A stretch of 64,000 nucleotides of DNA from Staphylococcus pettenkoferi (lineage in GTDB: Bacteria; Bacillota; Bacilli; Staphylococcales; Staphylococcaceae): assembly GCF_002902685.1 (NCBI RefSeq), contig NZ_PPRN01000020.1, positions 1-64,000 of the forward strand, written 5' to 3'. Shown here piece by piece: positions 35,225-44,754 of the stretch. A program made the position numbers and the translations under genes. The notes under the pieces are model-generated. The model saw only the letters and a list, made by a program, of their open reading frames with translations, did no database searches and had not been told where the DNA came from. Within the stretch, counting starts at the first letter, position 1, and each line of letters starts with the position of its first letter.

Positions 35225-36408
35225 TTAGTCGTCCCCTTTATATGTTGATGCTCTGTGCGAATGGCTTCTAACAATTGCGGATCTTCAATTAAGTTCATTC
35301 CCATCAATGCGATAATCTTAGCGCCTCTCAATAGAGCTTGGTCTCCATGCGCGCTAATCGCTGCCTCACGAAAACGATGCGTGTGTCCTATGAGATTACG
35401 TGAACCTATTTTAATATGAGGGTGAATCGTAGGAACAATGTGACTCACGTTACCAGTATCAGTCGAACCGTACCCGAAATCATCGTTACTCACTTCTTCG
35501 CCGAGTTCACGTGCATAATGTTCAAACAAATCATCCAGTAAAGGCGCTTTCACAAACTCGTTCACTCCATTTTGAATAGGTGAAAATTCGTAGTCACAAC
35601 CCGTTTGAATTGCAGCACCACGTGCAATTTCGCCTACACGTTCAGTTAAGTGATTGAGCGCTTTACGTGTTAACGCACGTGTATAAAATCTCGCATGAGT
35701 GTAATCTGGAATAATGTTCGCAGCTTGCCCGCCATCTAGAATGACACCATGAACACGTTGGTCTTGCTCAATATGTTGACGTAGTTGCGCGACCCCATTG
35801 AAATAAGAAATCATCGCATCCAACGCATTTCGCGCCTCATAAGCTTTCTCTGAAGCATGTGCACTTTTACCATAGAACTTAATGTCTAGCACATCTACGG
35901 CTAACGTATCAATCGTACGATACGTTTCGTTACCAGGATGAATCATCAATGCCACATCAAGTTCATCGATAACCCCCTCTTTCACGTAAGACGCTTTCGC
36001 ACTGCCATTCTCTCCACCTTCTTCAGCTGGACAACCTAACACGATGACTGTCCCGCCGAGTTGATCAATCACTTGTTTCAACGCAATACCTGCCAGTACA
36101 CTTGTTGTTCCGATGATATTGTGCCCACATGCGTGTCCTAAACCTGGTAAAGCATCATATTCTGCTAAATAACCAATTGTCGGCCCTGGTCGTTCACTTT
36201 CGTATTTAGCGATAAACCCCGTGCCATGTCCTGCTATATCTTTCTCCACCTCAAAGTCGTGTTGCGTGAGTTGGTCGATGAGCGTTCGCGAAGCAAAGAT
36301 TTCCTCGTTTCCCAGCTCAGGTCGTTGATGAATCTGATGGCTAATGGTTAAATACTCATATTGATGATTATCGATATAGTCTAATAGTTGTTGTTTGATC
36401 CCCGTCAT
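35221..36408 (-). CDS. M20-family metallo-amidohydrolase
   Basis: The 395-residue protein is an M20D-type peptidase/amidohydrolase similar to aminobenzoyl-glutamate and N-acyl-amino-acid hydrolases. Metal-site segments are GHACGHNIIG, CPAEEGGENGSA and a late IGSRNLIGHTHRFRE. A dimerisation lid lies between about 180 and 290. No signal peptide is present, so it acts in the cytoplasm. It is the first gene of a coupled pair with the ATP-grasp protein; GGGAGG lies 10 nt before the start. Confidence 0.88.
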   Translation of the reverse strand: MTGIKQQLLDYIDNHQYEYLTISHQIHQRPELGNEEIFASRTLIDQLTQHDFEVEKDIAGHGTGFIAKYESERPGPTIGYLAEYDALPGLGHACGHNIIGTTSVLAGIALKQVIDQLGGTVIVLGCPAEEGGENGSAKASYVKEGVIDELDVALMIHPGNETYRTIDTLAVDVLDIKFYGKSAHASEKAYEARNALDAMISYFNGVAQLRQHIEQDQRVHGVILDGGQAANIIPDYTHARFYTRALTRKALNHLTERVGEIARGAAIQTGCDYEFSPIQNGVNEFVKAPLLDDLFEHYARELGEEVSNDDFGYGSTDTGNVSHIVPTIHPHIKIGSRNLIGHTHRFREAAISAHGDQALLRGAKIIALMGMNLIEDPQLLEAIRTEHQHIKGTTK

Positions 36409-36680
36409 GTTTGTAGTGCCTCCCGCATGTGCATCTGTATAGAATTATATTTAATATACCTAATTTTCTGAAATTATTAAATAAATATTACTTTCTACTC
36501 TCTCCTTTTTTATGAAAGTAGATTGCTATTTATTTTAGCGAAATCTGTGTCATTTGTCATTCACTTTACCTCATGCAATTATGTAATTTAATCTACCCGC
36601 CATACCGCGCGTGACGTTCATTGTAAAAGGCTGTGAGTGTTGTTACAATAATGAAGAATCTAGTAGTAGGAGGAAATAGT

Positions 36681-37151
36681 ATGCCAAAAATGAACGTTGA
36701 AAGTTTTAATCTCGACCATACTAAAGTGGTTGCGCCTTTCGTTCGCTTAGCAGGTAAGATGGAAGGTCAAAACGGAGATAGCATTTATAAATACGATATT
36801 CGCTTTAAGCAACCTAATAAAGAACACATGGAAATGCCAGGTCTTCACTCTTTAGAACACTTAATGGCTGAGAATATCCGCAATCACAGTGACAAAGTTG
36901 TCGACATTAGTCCAATGGGTTGCCAAACAGGTTTCTACGTATCATTCATCAATCACCAAGATTATGATGATGTCTTACAAATTCTCGAAGACACGCTTAA
37001 CGATGTCTTAAACGCTGAAGAAGTGCCTGCTTGCAACGAAGTTCAATGCGGTTGGGCAGCAAGCCACTCATTAGAAGGCGCGAAAGAAATCGCTCAAGCT
37101 TTCTTAGATAAACGTAATGAATGGAACGAAATTTACAGTTCAGCTCAATAA
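36681..37151 (+). CDS. luxS: S-ribosylhomocysteine lyase LuxS
   Basis: LuxS splits S-ribosylhomocysteine into homocysteine and the AI-2 precursor DPD, part of the activated methyl cycle. The 156-residue protein has the metal motif HSLEH at 56-60, catalytic Cys81 in MGCQTGFY and a further metal Cys123. The start is the ATG at 36681 after AGTAGGAGG; upstream in-frame ATGs lack a ribosome site. Confidence 0.97.
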   Translation: MPKMNVESFNLDHTKVVAPFVRLAGKMEGQNGDSIYKYDIRFKQPNKEHMEMPGLHSLEHLMAENIRNHSDKVVDISPMGCQTGFYVSFINHQDYDDVLQILEDTLNDVLNAEEVPACNEVQCGWAASHSLEGAKEIAQAFLDKRNEWNEIYSSAQ

Positions 37152-37157
37152 TTATTT

Positions 37158-37210
37158 AAAAAATGCCATTCGATGCTACGCACGGTGCGTTCATCGAATG
37201 GCATTATTAT
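37158..37210 (+). terminator. Terminator after luxS
   Basis: AATGCCATTCGATG and CATCGAATGGCATT form a 14-bp stem with AT flanks, directly after the stop codon. Confidence 0.8.
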
Positions 37211-37277
37211 GTGTAAGACGAGCTAAGGTAACAGCAGGTTGAGTCACACCTCTACCTGCTTCATCTTACCTCACATT

Positions 37278-37631
37278 TTACAATTTACTAATCATACGCA
37301 TAAGGATAAATTGTAATGGTAATCTAGCATAAAGTACCCATGTTGGTAATTGCTTATCACCAAGCGGTAATTTCTTACGTGCCATATAAATGTTAGCTGG
37401 GAAGACAGCAATCAAGAAAGCGTTGATGCTCTTCTTCCAGAATTCACTTGGACGTTTAATCGTCATGATGATACCGAAGAGAATTTCAAATACGCCAGTA
37501 ACTAAGACAGCTGTCTTACGTAATGGCAAGTAATGTGGCACAATATTTCTAAATTGACGTTCTTTCACAAAGTGTAAGATACCGATTCCTACGAAACCAA
37601 TACCTAATAAGATACGGATGAATTGTTTCAT
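37278..37631 (-). CDS. DoxX-like small membrane protein
   Basis: The 117-residue protein has four hydrophobic segments (about 5-22, 40-60, 70-86, 96-113) and the DoxX-type start [16 protein letters not shown] followed by a Pro/His-rich loop (PHYLPLR) and EILFGI. Such proteins are linked to respiratory or redox membrane functions, with no defined activity. It overlaps the deoB stop by 4 nt (ATGA) and is therefore co-translated with it. Confidence 0.75.
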   Translation of the reverse strand: MKQFIRILLGIGFVGIGILHFVKERQFRNIVPHYLPLRKTAVLVTGVFEILFGIIMTIKRPSEFWKKSINAFLIAVFPANIYMARKKLPLGDKQLPTWVLYARLPLQFILMRMISKL

Positions 37632-38815
37632 CTGTGAACCCCCATTTCTTTTAAATAACTTTTACCATACTCAGGCAACTCAACTCCAAAGTTGTCTGCG
37701 ATAGTCATCCCAATTGAGCTGAACGTGGCATCTGGCGAAAGCTCATAGCAGTAATCGACTTGCGGACTATACATTAATACAGGTACATATTCGCGCGTGT
37801 GGTCTGTGTCCTCTGCAGTTGGGTCGTTACCATGATCAGCCGTAATAATCAGCAAATCATCCTCTTTCAGATGATAGAGAATTTGCGGTAAACGATCGTC
37901 GAAATCTTTCAACGCTTGCGCATATCCGGCTTTATCACGACGATGACCATATTTCGCATCGAAATCTACTAAGTTAAGGAAACTCAAACCTTCGAAGTCT
38001 TGCTGTAAGGTCTGAACGAGACGATCTACACCATCCATATTATCTGCGGTACGTATCGCCTGCGTTACGCCTTCACCATCGTAAATGTCATTGATTTTAC
38101 CTAAAGCAATCACGTCATAATTCGCTTCTTGCAGCGTATTCATCACTGTCTTTCCAAAGGGCTTTAACGCGTAATCATGACGATGAGCTGTACGGGTAAA
38201 ATGCCCTGGCTCGCCAACATAAGGACGTGCGATCACACGACCTACGAGATACTCAGGATCTTTCGTAATTTCACGAACTTGTTCACAAATATCATAGAGT
38301 TCCTCGAGTGGAATGACATCTTCGTGAGCGGCAATCTGCAATACAGGGTCAGCTGATGTGTACACGATCAAATCGCCTGTCTCCAGTTGATGTTCGCCCC
38401 ACTCTTCAATAATTTGTGTCCCTGATGCAGGACGATTCGCTACAACTTTACGTCCTGACACACGCTCGATCTCATCAATCAGTGATTGTGGAAAGCCTTC
38501 AGGATACACTTTGAAGGGTTGCATAATATTCAGCCCCATAATTTCCCAGTGCCCTGTCATCGTATCTTTACCAATTGAGGCTTCACTCAACTTGGTATAC
38601 CATGCTTGTGGCTTCTCTGTAGAAGGTACGCCTGGTAAAGTTTCTATATTACCTAAACCGAGTTGAGCGAGATGCGGTAGTGTCACACCGCTATCTTCGA
38701 GTGTGTGTTTCAATGTATGCGTGCCTTCGTCGTTAAATGCGGCTGCATCTGGGCCTTCTCCAATACCTACAGAATCCATCACGATGAGATGAACTCGTTT
38801 AAATGGCTTAACCAT
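37628..38815 (-). CDS. deoB: Phosphopentomutase
   Basis: DeoB moves phosphate between positions 1 and 5 of ribose and deoxyribose, linking nucleoside phosphorolysis to central metabolism. The 395-residue alkaline-phosphatase-like protein shows [13 protein letters not shown], the Thr-containing [13 protein letters not shown] and the metal motif TADHGNDPT. deoC lies 83 bp upstream on the same strand, so deoC-deoB-doxX form one unit. Confidence 0.96.
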   Translation of the reverse strand: MVKPFKRVHLIVMDSVGIGEGPDAAAFNDEGTHTLKHTLEDSGVTLPHLAQLGLGNIETLPGVPSTEKPQAWYTKLSEASIGKDTMTGHWEIMGLNIMQPFKVYPEGFPQSLIDEIERVSGRKVVANRPASGTQIIEEWGEHQLETGDLIVYTSADPVLQIAAHEDVIPLEELYDICEQVREITKDPEYLVGRVIARPYVGEPGHFTRTAHRHDYALKPFGKTVMNTLQEANYDVIALGKINDIYDGEGVTQAIRTADNMDGVDRLVQTLQQDFEGLSFLNLVDFDAKYGHRRDKAGYAQALKDFDDRLPQILYHLKEDDLLIITADHGNDPTAEDTDHTREYVPVLMYSPQVDYCYELSPDATFSSIGMTIADNFGVELPEYGKSYLKEMGVHR

Positions 38816-38898
38816 TATGTTTCAGCTCCATTTCTTCTCTACACTTATTCTAAATCATCTATGAAATCATCGACAATCCTCGCGCATTCGTGCCATCG

Positions 38899-39546
38899 TT
38901 ATTCTAAGGCATCAATGATTGCTACACCTGCACTTGTGCCGACACGCGTCGCACCTGCTTCAAGCATTTGAAGGAAGTCATCGGCAGTACGAACGCCACC
39001 TGAAGCTTTCACTTCCATCGCTTGGCCTACTGTTTCTTTCATTAGTTGAACATCATGTGTCGTTGCACCGCCACCTGCGAAACCAGTCGATGTCTTCACA
39101 AAGTCAGCTCCAGCAGATTGACTCAATTCGCAAGCTTTCACTTTTTCTTCATCTGTTAATAAGCACGTTTCAATGATGACTTTCACCGTCTTATGATTCG
39201 CAGCTTGAACGACAGCAGAGATATCTGCTTCTACACGTTCATAATCTTGTTCTTTCAGCGCTCCAATATTGAGCACCATATCTATTTCTTGTGCCCTATT
39301 TTTAATCGCATCTTCAGTTTCAAACACTTTAGTTTCAGTTGAAGTGGCTCCAAGTGGGAAACCAATCACGGTACAAATTAAGACGTCACTGTCGCCTAGC
39401 TTCTCAGCTGCATGACGCACATGTCCTGGATGGATACAAATGGATTTGAATTGATACGCTTTCGCCTCATTAATGAGTTGGTCAATTTGTTGCGTCGTCG
39501 CATCTGGTTTTAATAATGTATGGTCAATATACTTCGCATATGACAC
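38899..39546 (-). CDS. deoC: Deoxyribose-phosphate aldolase
   Basis: DeoC splits deoxyribose-5-phosphate into acetaldehyde and glyceraldehyde-3-phosphate. The 215-residue TIM barrel has [12 protein letters not shown] at the start, the Schiff-base Lys in [14 protein letters not shown] and the second Lys in VKASGGVRT. The start is GTG at 39546, 7 nt after AAGGAGGG and matching homologues; the frame is open for 18 more codons upstream. Confidence 0.95.
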   Translation of the reverse strand: MSYAKYIDHTLLKPDATTQQIDQLINEAKAYQFKSICIHPGHVRHAAEKLGDSDVLICTVIGFPLGATSTETKVFETEDAIKNRAQEIDMVLNIGALKEQDYERVEADISAVVQAANHKTVKVIIETCLLTDEEKVKACELSQSAGADFVKTSTGFAGGGATTHDVQLMKETVGQAMEVKASGGVRTADDFLQMLEAGATRVGTSAGVAIIDALE

Positions 39547-39832
39547 ATGGATGCCCTCCTTAAGTAATGGGTAATAAGAGTTGAATGTTAGTGAATTCAA
39601 ATATGTTGGAAGTCATTTTGCTAGTAAAAGTAAGCACTTATACGTGAATTCGTATTGTAATGCTGAATTGTAATGCAAGCGACCTTCCTGATTTTTAAAA
39701 CGACAAAGCTTTCAGAAATCAAAACATTCAAACTCTGTTAAAATAATTTCCATTTTTATACTACAAAAATTCGCCAAAATAATAAACCAATGTTATCTTA
39801 AGAAAGAAGAAAAAATGAAGGAGCAATGGAAC
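39547..39832. promoter_or_regulatory. Divergent deoC-deoD regulatory region
   Basis: No gene fits in these 286 bp. The 10-mer ATTGTAATGC occurs twice with a 13-bp period (39654 and 39667), a possible operator. AT-rich tracts suited to promoters lie at about 39730-39800. Confidence 0.35.
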
Positions 39833-40543
39833 ATGACACAAGCTACACCGCATATTCAACCTAACGGCGTACCTATCGCTAAGACCGTCTTGATGCCGGG
39901 AGATCCACTTCGAGCAAAATACATCGCTGATAACTATTTAGAAGACGTGCAACAGTTTAACGAAGTACGCAATATGTTCGGCTATACAGGAACTTACAAA
40001 GGGAAACAAATCTCAGTGATGGGTTCAGGCATGGGCATGCCAAGTATTGGAATTTACTCATATGAACTCTACAATTTCTTTGATGTTGAGACGATTATCC
40101 GCGTAGGTTCATGTGGCGCGTTACAAGATGACATCAATCTATACGATATCATCATCGCCCAAGCTGCTTCTACAAATTCAAGTTATGTAGACCAATTCAA
40201 CATTCCAGGCCATTATTCACCAATCGCTGATTTCAATCTCATCACTGAAGCGCAACGTCATGCTGAGGCATTAGGCGCTACGACGCATGTAGGTAACGTG
40301 CTCTCATCTGACACTTTCTATAACGCAGACGAGACGTTTAATACGCAGTGGCAACGCATGGGCATTCTCGGTATTGAAATGGAATCTGCAGCGCTTTACC
40401 TCAATGCGACCTTCGCTGGTAAAAAGGCTTTAGGGATCTTCACTGTAAGTGATCATATCTTTAGAGACGAAGCGACAACAGCTGAAGAACGTCAAAACGC
40501 CTTCACACAAATGATGGAAATTGCTTTAGAAACAGCTGAATAA
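39833..40543 (+). CDS. deoD: Purine nucleoside phosphorylase DeoD
   Basis: DeoD cleaves purine (deoxy)nucleosides with phosphate to base and sugar-1-phosphate, which DeoB then converts. The 236-residue hexameric-type enzyme has LMPGDPLRAKYIA, RNMFGYTG, GSGMGMPSIGIYSYEL and GIEMESAALY. Start at 39833 follows GAAGGAG with 9-nt spacing; an in-frame ATG 6 codons upstream is less well placed. Confidence 0.96.
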   Translation: MTQATPHIQPNGVPIAKTVLMPGDPLRAKYIADNYLEDVQQFNEVRNMFGYTGTYKGKQISVMGSGMGMPSIGIYSYELYNFFDVETIIRVGSCGALQDDINLYDIIIAQAASTNSSYVDQFNIPGHYSPIADFNLITEAQRHAEALGATTHVGNVLSSDTFYNADETFNTQWQRMGILGIEMESAALYLNATFAGKKALGIFTVSDHIFRDEATTAEERQNAFTQMMEIALETAE

Positions 40544-40549
40544 ATACGA

Positions 40550-40600
40550 AAGCCTAGGTGCAACGCCTTTAAATAAGTGCGTTACATCTAGGCTTTTTTC
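40550..40600 (+). terminator. Terminator after deoD
   Basis: GCCTAGGTGCAACGC pairs with GCGTTACATCTAGGC (two mismatches) followed by TTTTTTC on the plus strand. Confidence 0.88.
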
Positions 40601-40648
40601 GTTATAAACTATTAACATAAGGTGAGTTTTAAAATCGTTACTATCTTC

Positions 40649-41098
40649 TTATTCACCTAAATAAGATTTCAACATCCAGTTGTGTTTATCAATATCTGTT
40701 TGCATACCGATAAACATATCTTCAGTCACGTCATCTTCTGCTTTACCTGCAACTTCAATTGCTTCTTCTAATTGTTTAGAAACATTTGTGAAGTCTTTAG
40801 AAAGTTCAGCAACCATTTCTTCAGCTTTGTAATATTTACCTGCTTCATCGATGATTGAAATGTCTAAGCTTTCTCTTAATGTCGCTACAGGATTTCCTCC
40901 GATAGCTAAAATACGTTCAGCTAAATCATCGATAAATTGACTTGCCTCATCGTAAAGTTCTTCAAATTTAGTGTGTAGGGCAAAGAAGTTAGGTCCTTTC
41001 ACGTACCAGTGGAAATTGTGCAATTTAGTAAATGCAACCGTCCAGTTAGCAACCTGTTGATTCAATACGCGTACTACATCTTCATTATTATTAGCCAT
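40649..41098 (-). CDS. dps: Dps-family ferritin-like protein (MrgA)
   Basis: Dps forms 12-subunit cages that oxidise and store iron and protect DNA from peroxide. The 149-residue protein has the ferroxidase segment HNFHWYVKGPNFFALHTKFE with His27, His30 and His42 and the partner motif IDDLAER (Asp57, Glu61). It has AAAGGAG before the start and a strong AT-rich palindrome upstream that may be a peroxide-regulator site. Confidence 0.95.
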   Translation of the reverse strand: MANNNEDVVRVLNQQVANWTVAFTKLHNFHWYVKGPNFFALHTKFEELYDEASQFIDDLAERILAIGGNPVATLRESLDISIIDEAGKYYKAEEMVAELSKDFTNVSKQLEEAIEVAGKAEDDVTEDMFIGMQTDIDKHNWMLKSYLGE

Positions 41099-41150
41099 GA
41101 TTATCTCTCCTTTAAGTTAGACGTCGACTAGAACGCCTTATCTTTAATCA

Positions 41151-41167
41151 TTATTATATCATAATAA
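41151..41167. promoter_or_regulatory. PerR-like palindrome upstream of dps
   Basis: TTATTAT-ATC-ATAATAA is a perfect 7-bp inverted repeat about 53 bp upstream of the start codon. The PerR consensus TTATAATNATTATAA has a 7-1-7 layout, so the match is approximate. Control of dps by PerR is known in S. aureus. Confidence 0.45.
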
Positions 41168-41300
41168 GTTTAATCATCAACAACAAAGCTCATAAAGTTT
41201 AATATTTCTAAAACACCTTTATCACAGCTTTTAAAAGTAGTTATTTCTATCTCTAACTCTAATATTAATTGAGAAAATAGAACTTTAATTGATAATACAA

Positions 41301-41705
41301 TTAGTCTTCTGCATGTTCTTGCTTATCAATAAAAAATGATTTTTCATAGTCATTTGGACGATGCCAATGTGTTTTCCACATAATTTTACGATTCTGAGCA
41401 AAAAAGTCATACGCCGCATCACGAATCACACTTGGAACTAATTTCAATAAATAAGCCATCCACTTATATTTTGGCAACGTTGCGATGAGCGATAATATAG
41501 CATCAGACTTATATTGTAAGTGGTCGCCATGTTGCACAATCACGCTATCGTATTTTTGAGATTCAGGATAATCCTTTTTAAGTTTTTGACCTGCATCACT
41601 TTGTAATTGCACAAATTCATAACGCGGAGATAAACCATGTTGGATGAGCCAAATGGCATAGTTATAGCAATAGACACAGGTACCATCGTAATAAATTATA
41701 GGCAT
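41301..41705 (-). CDS. DCC-family thiol-disulfide oxidoreductase-like protein (DUF393)
   Basis: The 134-residue protein has the family motif YYDGTCVYC near the start (Cys10, Cys13), an otherwise basic sequence and WMAYLLKLVP, typical of DUF393/DCC proteins. A redox role is inferred from the CxxC only. It has TTGGAGGG before the start and stands alone between dps and the EVE gene. Confidence 0.82.
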   Translation of the reverse strand: MPIIYYDGTCVYCYNYAIWLIQHGLSPRYEFVQLQSDAGQKLKKDYPESQKYDSVIVQHGDHLQYKSDAILSLIATLPKYKWMAYLLKLVPSVIRDAAYDFFAQNRKIMWKTHWHRPNDYEKSFFIDKQEHAED

Positions 41706-41857
41706 GAAGCTCCCTCCAATTGCATTTCATCTTACTCTTTATATATCCTTTTTAGTCTCGCTTAAATCATATAGCTCCTTTTCCCTCAACCAACTAAAAA
41801 GAGAACTCAAGCTACTCATTACAGTCACTCAAGTTCTCTAATTCAAACTCTATTCAA

Positions 41858-43231
41858 TTATTGATCTTCATTCACACGGACGATACGTGTATATTTCAAG
41901 AATTGAGGACTATATTTCTCTTTAATCGTCGCTAAATCATCGTATGTGATACCAATGATATGCCAATTCGGATTAAAGTGATAGAACGAATCTTTCTTAC
42001 GAGACCACTTAATCATCTTGCCCTCTTTGTTATAACGCGGTAACGTAATTTCGTAGCCATCAAGGACATTTAAATACATTTGGAAGACATCCGGATCTAT
42101 GCGATTGAAATTATCTATGACAAGGTAGCTTTTATCTTTACGAGGCATATTCTGCGTGATAAAGCCTTCACGGTAATACAACGCACCGTTTTCGTTCGGT
42201 AAATATTTACCATAGAGCATATCTTCAGTAAAGTCAGGATGGCCTGTCGTAATAACTGGATTAGCATTCGTCTTCTGCAGCAACTCTTGAGCCGCTTCTA
42301 AACCTTGTTTATCTCGATTGACCACGAGCAAGATGAACGGCTTAACATCATCTTCTTCTGAGTCTAAGACATGCGTTTTTTCAACCTTCTCAAACTGTGG
42401 CTTCAAGCCATTATTCTCACTCATTTCAAGAATGGCTTCGTACTGCGTTTGAGATAAACTTGCGATCGCTTGTTTCGCATTTTCCTGTAAAAAATATAAA
42501 TTCTTCAATTTCGGGTGTTTATTCAACGTCGTTAACGTTACTGGATTAATCGTGCGTTCGAAATAAACTTCGATAGCCGAGCTATTCGTACGACCTGGAA
42601 TCGGTGGTTTCTCGTGTAAATGATGTGACACTTCACCCAATCCGATCACAGATTGATTCGCATTCTTATTAAAGAAGACGAGTTGATCTCCAACTTCCAG
42701 CTGCGTATAGTGATGATAACCATTACGTTTAATTCCGTTATATGTATGTGTATAAACGGTATAATCTTCATCAGGTTCAAAGTCCTGTGTTTCAGAAAGG
42801 AAGAAATAACGAGGAATCTTCGTTTCACCACGTCCTAAACTCACGATTAATTCGAATTCTTCTTCTGTAATTTGATTAAATAATGTTTCTTTCATATTAC
42901 GCATTCTAAATTCAAGTTGTTCACTTCGCTTCAAATAGTCTGATGTGAGCGGTTTTAACTCTTCTTTCAACTCGAAGTGCACACGAATCTTATTCTGCGC
43001 GCCAGTTTGTACACTGACAATCTCCCCATGACCTAGGAGACCTGTATCCATTTGCACTTGATAGAAGATAACTCGGTCCCCTACTTGCGCATTTTTAAAA
43101 GCTCTAAAGCCTTGTGACGGATTGAAATGGGCTCCTGATTCAAATAACGTAGTCTGTCCTACGAGTGGTTCGTGATGGTCCCAACGATTATACCCACAAT
43201 TCAACCAAAAGTAATTTGTTTCCTCAGCCAT
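41858..43231 (-). CDS. Twin EVE/PUA-like domain protein with degenerate McrB/MoxR-type AAA domain
   Basis: The 457-residue protein has an EVE-like domain at about 1-135 (YFWLNCGYNRWDHH, FRAFKNAQVGDRVIFYQ, GLLGHGEI) and a second, more divergent one at about 141-265 (YHHYTQLEVGDQLVFFN, SVIGLGEV). EVE domains of the PUA superfamily bind modified bases in DNA or RNA. Residues about 297-457 look like the core of a McrB/MoxR AAA+ domain: FTEDMLYGKY, GALYYREGFI, a Walker B-like YLVIDNFNR (368-377), PDVFQMYLNVLDGYEITLP, sensor-like WHIIGIT and SPQFLKYTRIV. No Walker A motif is present and the catalytic Glu after the Walker B Asp is Asn374, so ATP hydrolysis is unlikely. No nuclease subunit is adjacent. 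Function unknown; domain calls are by eye. Confidence 0.65.
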   Translation of the reverse strand: MAEETNYFWLNCGYNRWDHHEPLVGQTTLFESGAHFNPSQGFRAFKNAQVGDRVIFYQVQMDTGLLGHGEIVSVQTGAQNKIRVHFELKEELKPLTSDYLKRSEQLEFRMRNMKETLFNQITEEEFELIVSLGRGETKIPRYFFLSETQDFEPDEDYTVYTHTYNGIKRNGYHHYTQLEVGDQLVFFNKNANQSVIGLGEVSHHLHEKPPIPGRTNSSAIEVYFERTINPVTLTTLNKHPKLKNLYFLQENAKQAIASLSQTQYEAILEMSENNGLKPQFEKVEKTHVLDSEEDDVKPFILLVVNRDKQGLEAAQELLQKTNANPVITTGHPDFTEDMLYGKYLPNENGALYYREGFITQNMPRKDKSYLVIDNFNRIDPDVFQMYLNVLDGYEITLPRYNKEGKMIKWSRKKDSFYHFNPNWHIIGITYDDLATIKEKYSPQFLKYTRIVRVNEDQ

Positions 43232-43461
43232 GTAGAATACTCCTTGCTTCTCTAAGTTTATACTATCTTGTCTATTATAAGTTTAAAATGTAACGAGTAC
43301 AAGAAATTCTGAAATCATCTCTTTGTACTCTCATGTAAAATAAGTGCTATCCAATCCACATATGTTCTATCATTTACGTTCTAGACGTAGCTTCTCGAGT
43401 AGGTTCGGTGTTAAATCTTCTGATAGTTTTTGCAATCCTCAACATAATACGCTGTCTACTT

Positions 43462-44442
43462 TTACCATAAATGCGTGAACCACATCGTCACTAAACTTGA
43501 TACGATGACTACGAACCATGTGACCAGCCCGAGTAGGATGGGTTTAAATCCTGCTTCTTTAAACTGTTTAAAATTCACGCCCAGACCGATACCCGCCATC
43601 GCAATACTGATAAAGAACAGAGAAATCTTTTGAAAAACATGAATAACCGTTGGAGAAAAGTTAAATACCGTACTGATGAGTGAAGCGAGAATAAATCCGA
43701 CGATAAACCATGGAAAGATCTTCACAATCGACACATTCGCGTCTTTCGATTTCATCTTATTCATGGTTCTCACTGCGAAGAATAACACGACCGGAATAAT
43801 CATGAGAGTGCGCGTAAGTTTAACGATCGCACCTGTCTGAAGTGCTTGATGTCCGTAAATGGATGACGCTGCAATCACACTTGAGGTGTCGTTAATCGCC
43901 GTACCACTAAAGTAACCAAAGGCAGACTGACTCATATGGAAGAGGTGACCCATGGGCGGAAAGATAAAGACTGCAATCAAATTAAACAGAAATACGGTAG
44001 AAATCGAGAATGCGACTTCACTTTCCTTAGCACGGATGACGGGACTTGTCGCAGCAATCGCTGAACCACCACAAATCGATGTACCTACGCCGATGAGTAT
44101 TCCGATATTCTCATCAATATGTAACAACTTCAACAATAAATAGACGATTAAGAATGCCACAATCAGCGTAATAAAGATGATAGGAAGTGACTTCCAGCCC
44201 ACACTACCAATCGATTGAAAGCTGAGCGTAAAGCCAAGTACGATAATGCTGTAGTGAAGCACTTTCTTACTGCTAAATTTAATCCCGGGTTGGAACGTGT
44301 CAGGTACACGCCAAATATTACCGATGATCATTCCGATGACGATGGCAAATATTGCGCTACCAATAATAGGTAGCCAAGTACCGAGAATCGTCGCTATTAC
44401 TGCGATACTCACCGTCAGAATTAATCCTTTTAAACGATTCAT
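43462..44442 (-). CDS. YeiH/UPF0324 family membrane transporter
   Basis: The 326-residue polytopic protein, with about ten membrane segments, matches the YeiH (UPF0324) family, proposed to export sulfate or related anions. Characteristic segments are GVGTSICGGSAIAATSPVI, FGYFSGTAINDTSSVIAA and a final GIGLGVNFKQFKEAG. The substrate is unproven. AAAAGGTGA precedes the start. No LysR-type regulator, a common partner of yeiH, is nearby. Confidence 0.88.
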   Translation of the reverse strand: MNRLKGLILTVSIAVIATILGTWLPIIGSAIFAIVIGMIIGNIWRVPDTFQPGIKFSSKKVLHYSIIVLGFTLSFQSIGSVGWKSLPIIFITLIVAFLIVYLLLKLLHIDENIGILIGVGTSICGGSAIAATSPVIRAKESEVAFSISTVFLFNLIAVFIFPPMGHLFHMSQSAFGYFSGTAINDTSSVIAASSIYGHQALQTGAIVKLTRTLMIIPVVLFFAVRTMNKMKSKDANVSIVKIFPWFIVGFILASLISTVFNFSPTVIHVFQKISLFFISIAMAGIGLGVNFKQFKEAGFKPILLGLVTWFVVIVSSLVTMWFTHLW

Positions 44443-44501
44443 GTTATCACCTTTTCTGCAAATCTTCTAGGTTCGTGATGACTATAGGGCGAATGATAAC
44501 C

Positions 44502-44735
44502 TCATTGATGCATCATTGAGAATGCACCGAACAACGGCATAATATTGATGAGTAATCCTCCGAGTTTCAGTAAGCCATTCACTTCTTTATCACGCAGTGT
44601 TACAGCAACACAAATAATTCCGAGAATATTTAATACTATCGGCACAAATAATACTGGAAAGATTGGAAGTTGAAGAAATATACCTGCGCCGGTGATGACA
44701 CCACAAATCAGTGCGATATAAATAAACTTCTGCAT
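44502..44735 (-). CDS. Small hydrophobic membrane protein of unknown family
   Basis: The 77-residue protein has two or three hydrophobic stretches (about 4-19, 22-43 and 54-72) and a charged turn RDKEVNG. I do not recognise the family. The start MQKFIYIAL at 44735 follows AAGGAG with 10-nt spacing; an upstream ATG extends into the 3' end of manA and is unlikely. It begins only 20 bp after the original manA stop codon, so it was probably co-transcribed with manA. Confidence 0.6.
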   Translation of the reverse strand: MQKFIYIALICGVITGAGIFLQLPIFPVLFVPIVLNILGIICVAVTLRDKEVNGLLKLGGLLINIMPLFGAFSMMHQ

Positions 44736-44754
44736 CGTCCATACGCTCCTTATA

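Noticed and set aside
39654-39676. Possible WalR box upstream of deoC (TGTAAT...TGTAAT)
   Set aside because: The spacer is 7 nt, not 5, so it does not meet the consensus; kept only as a direct repeat.
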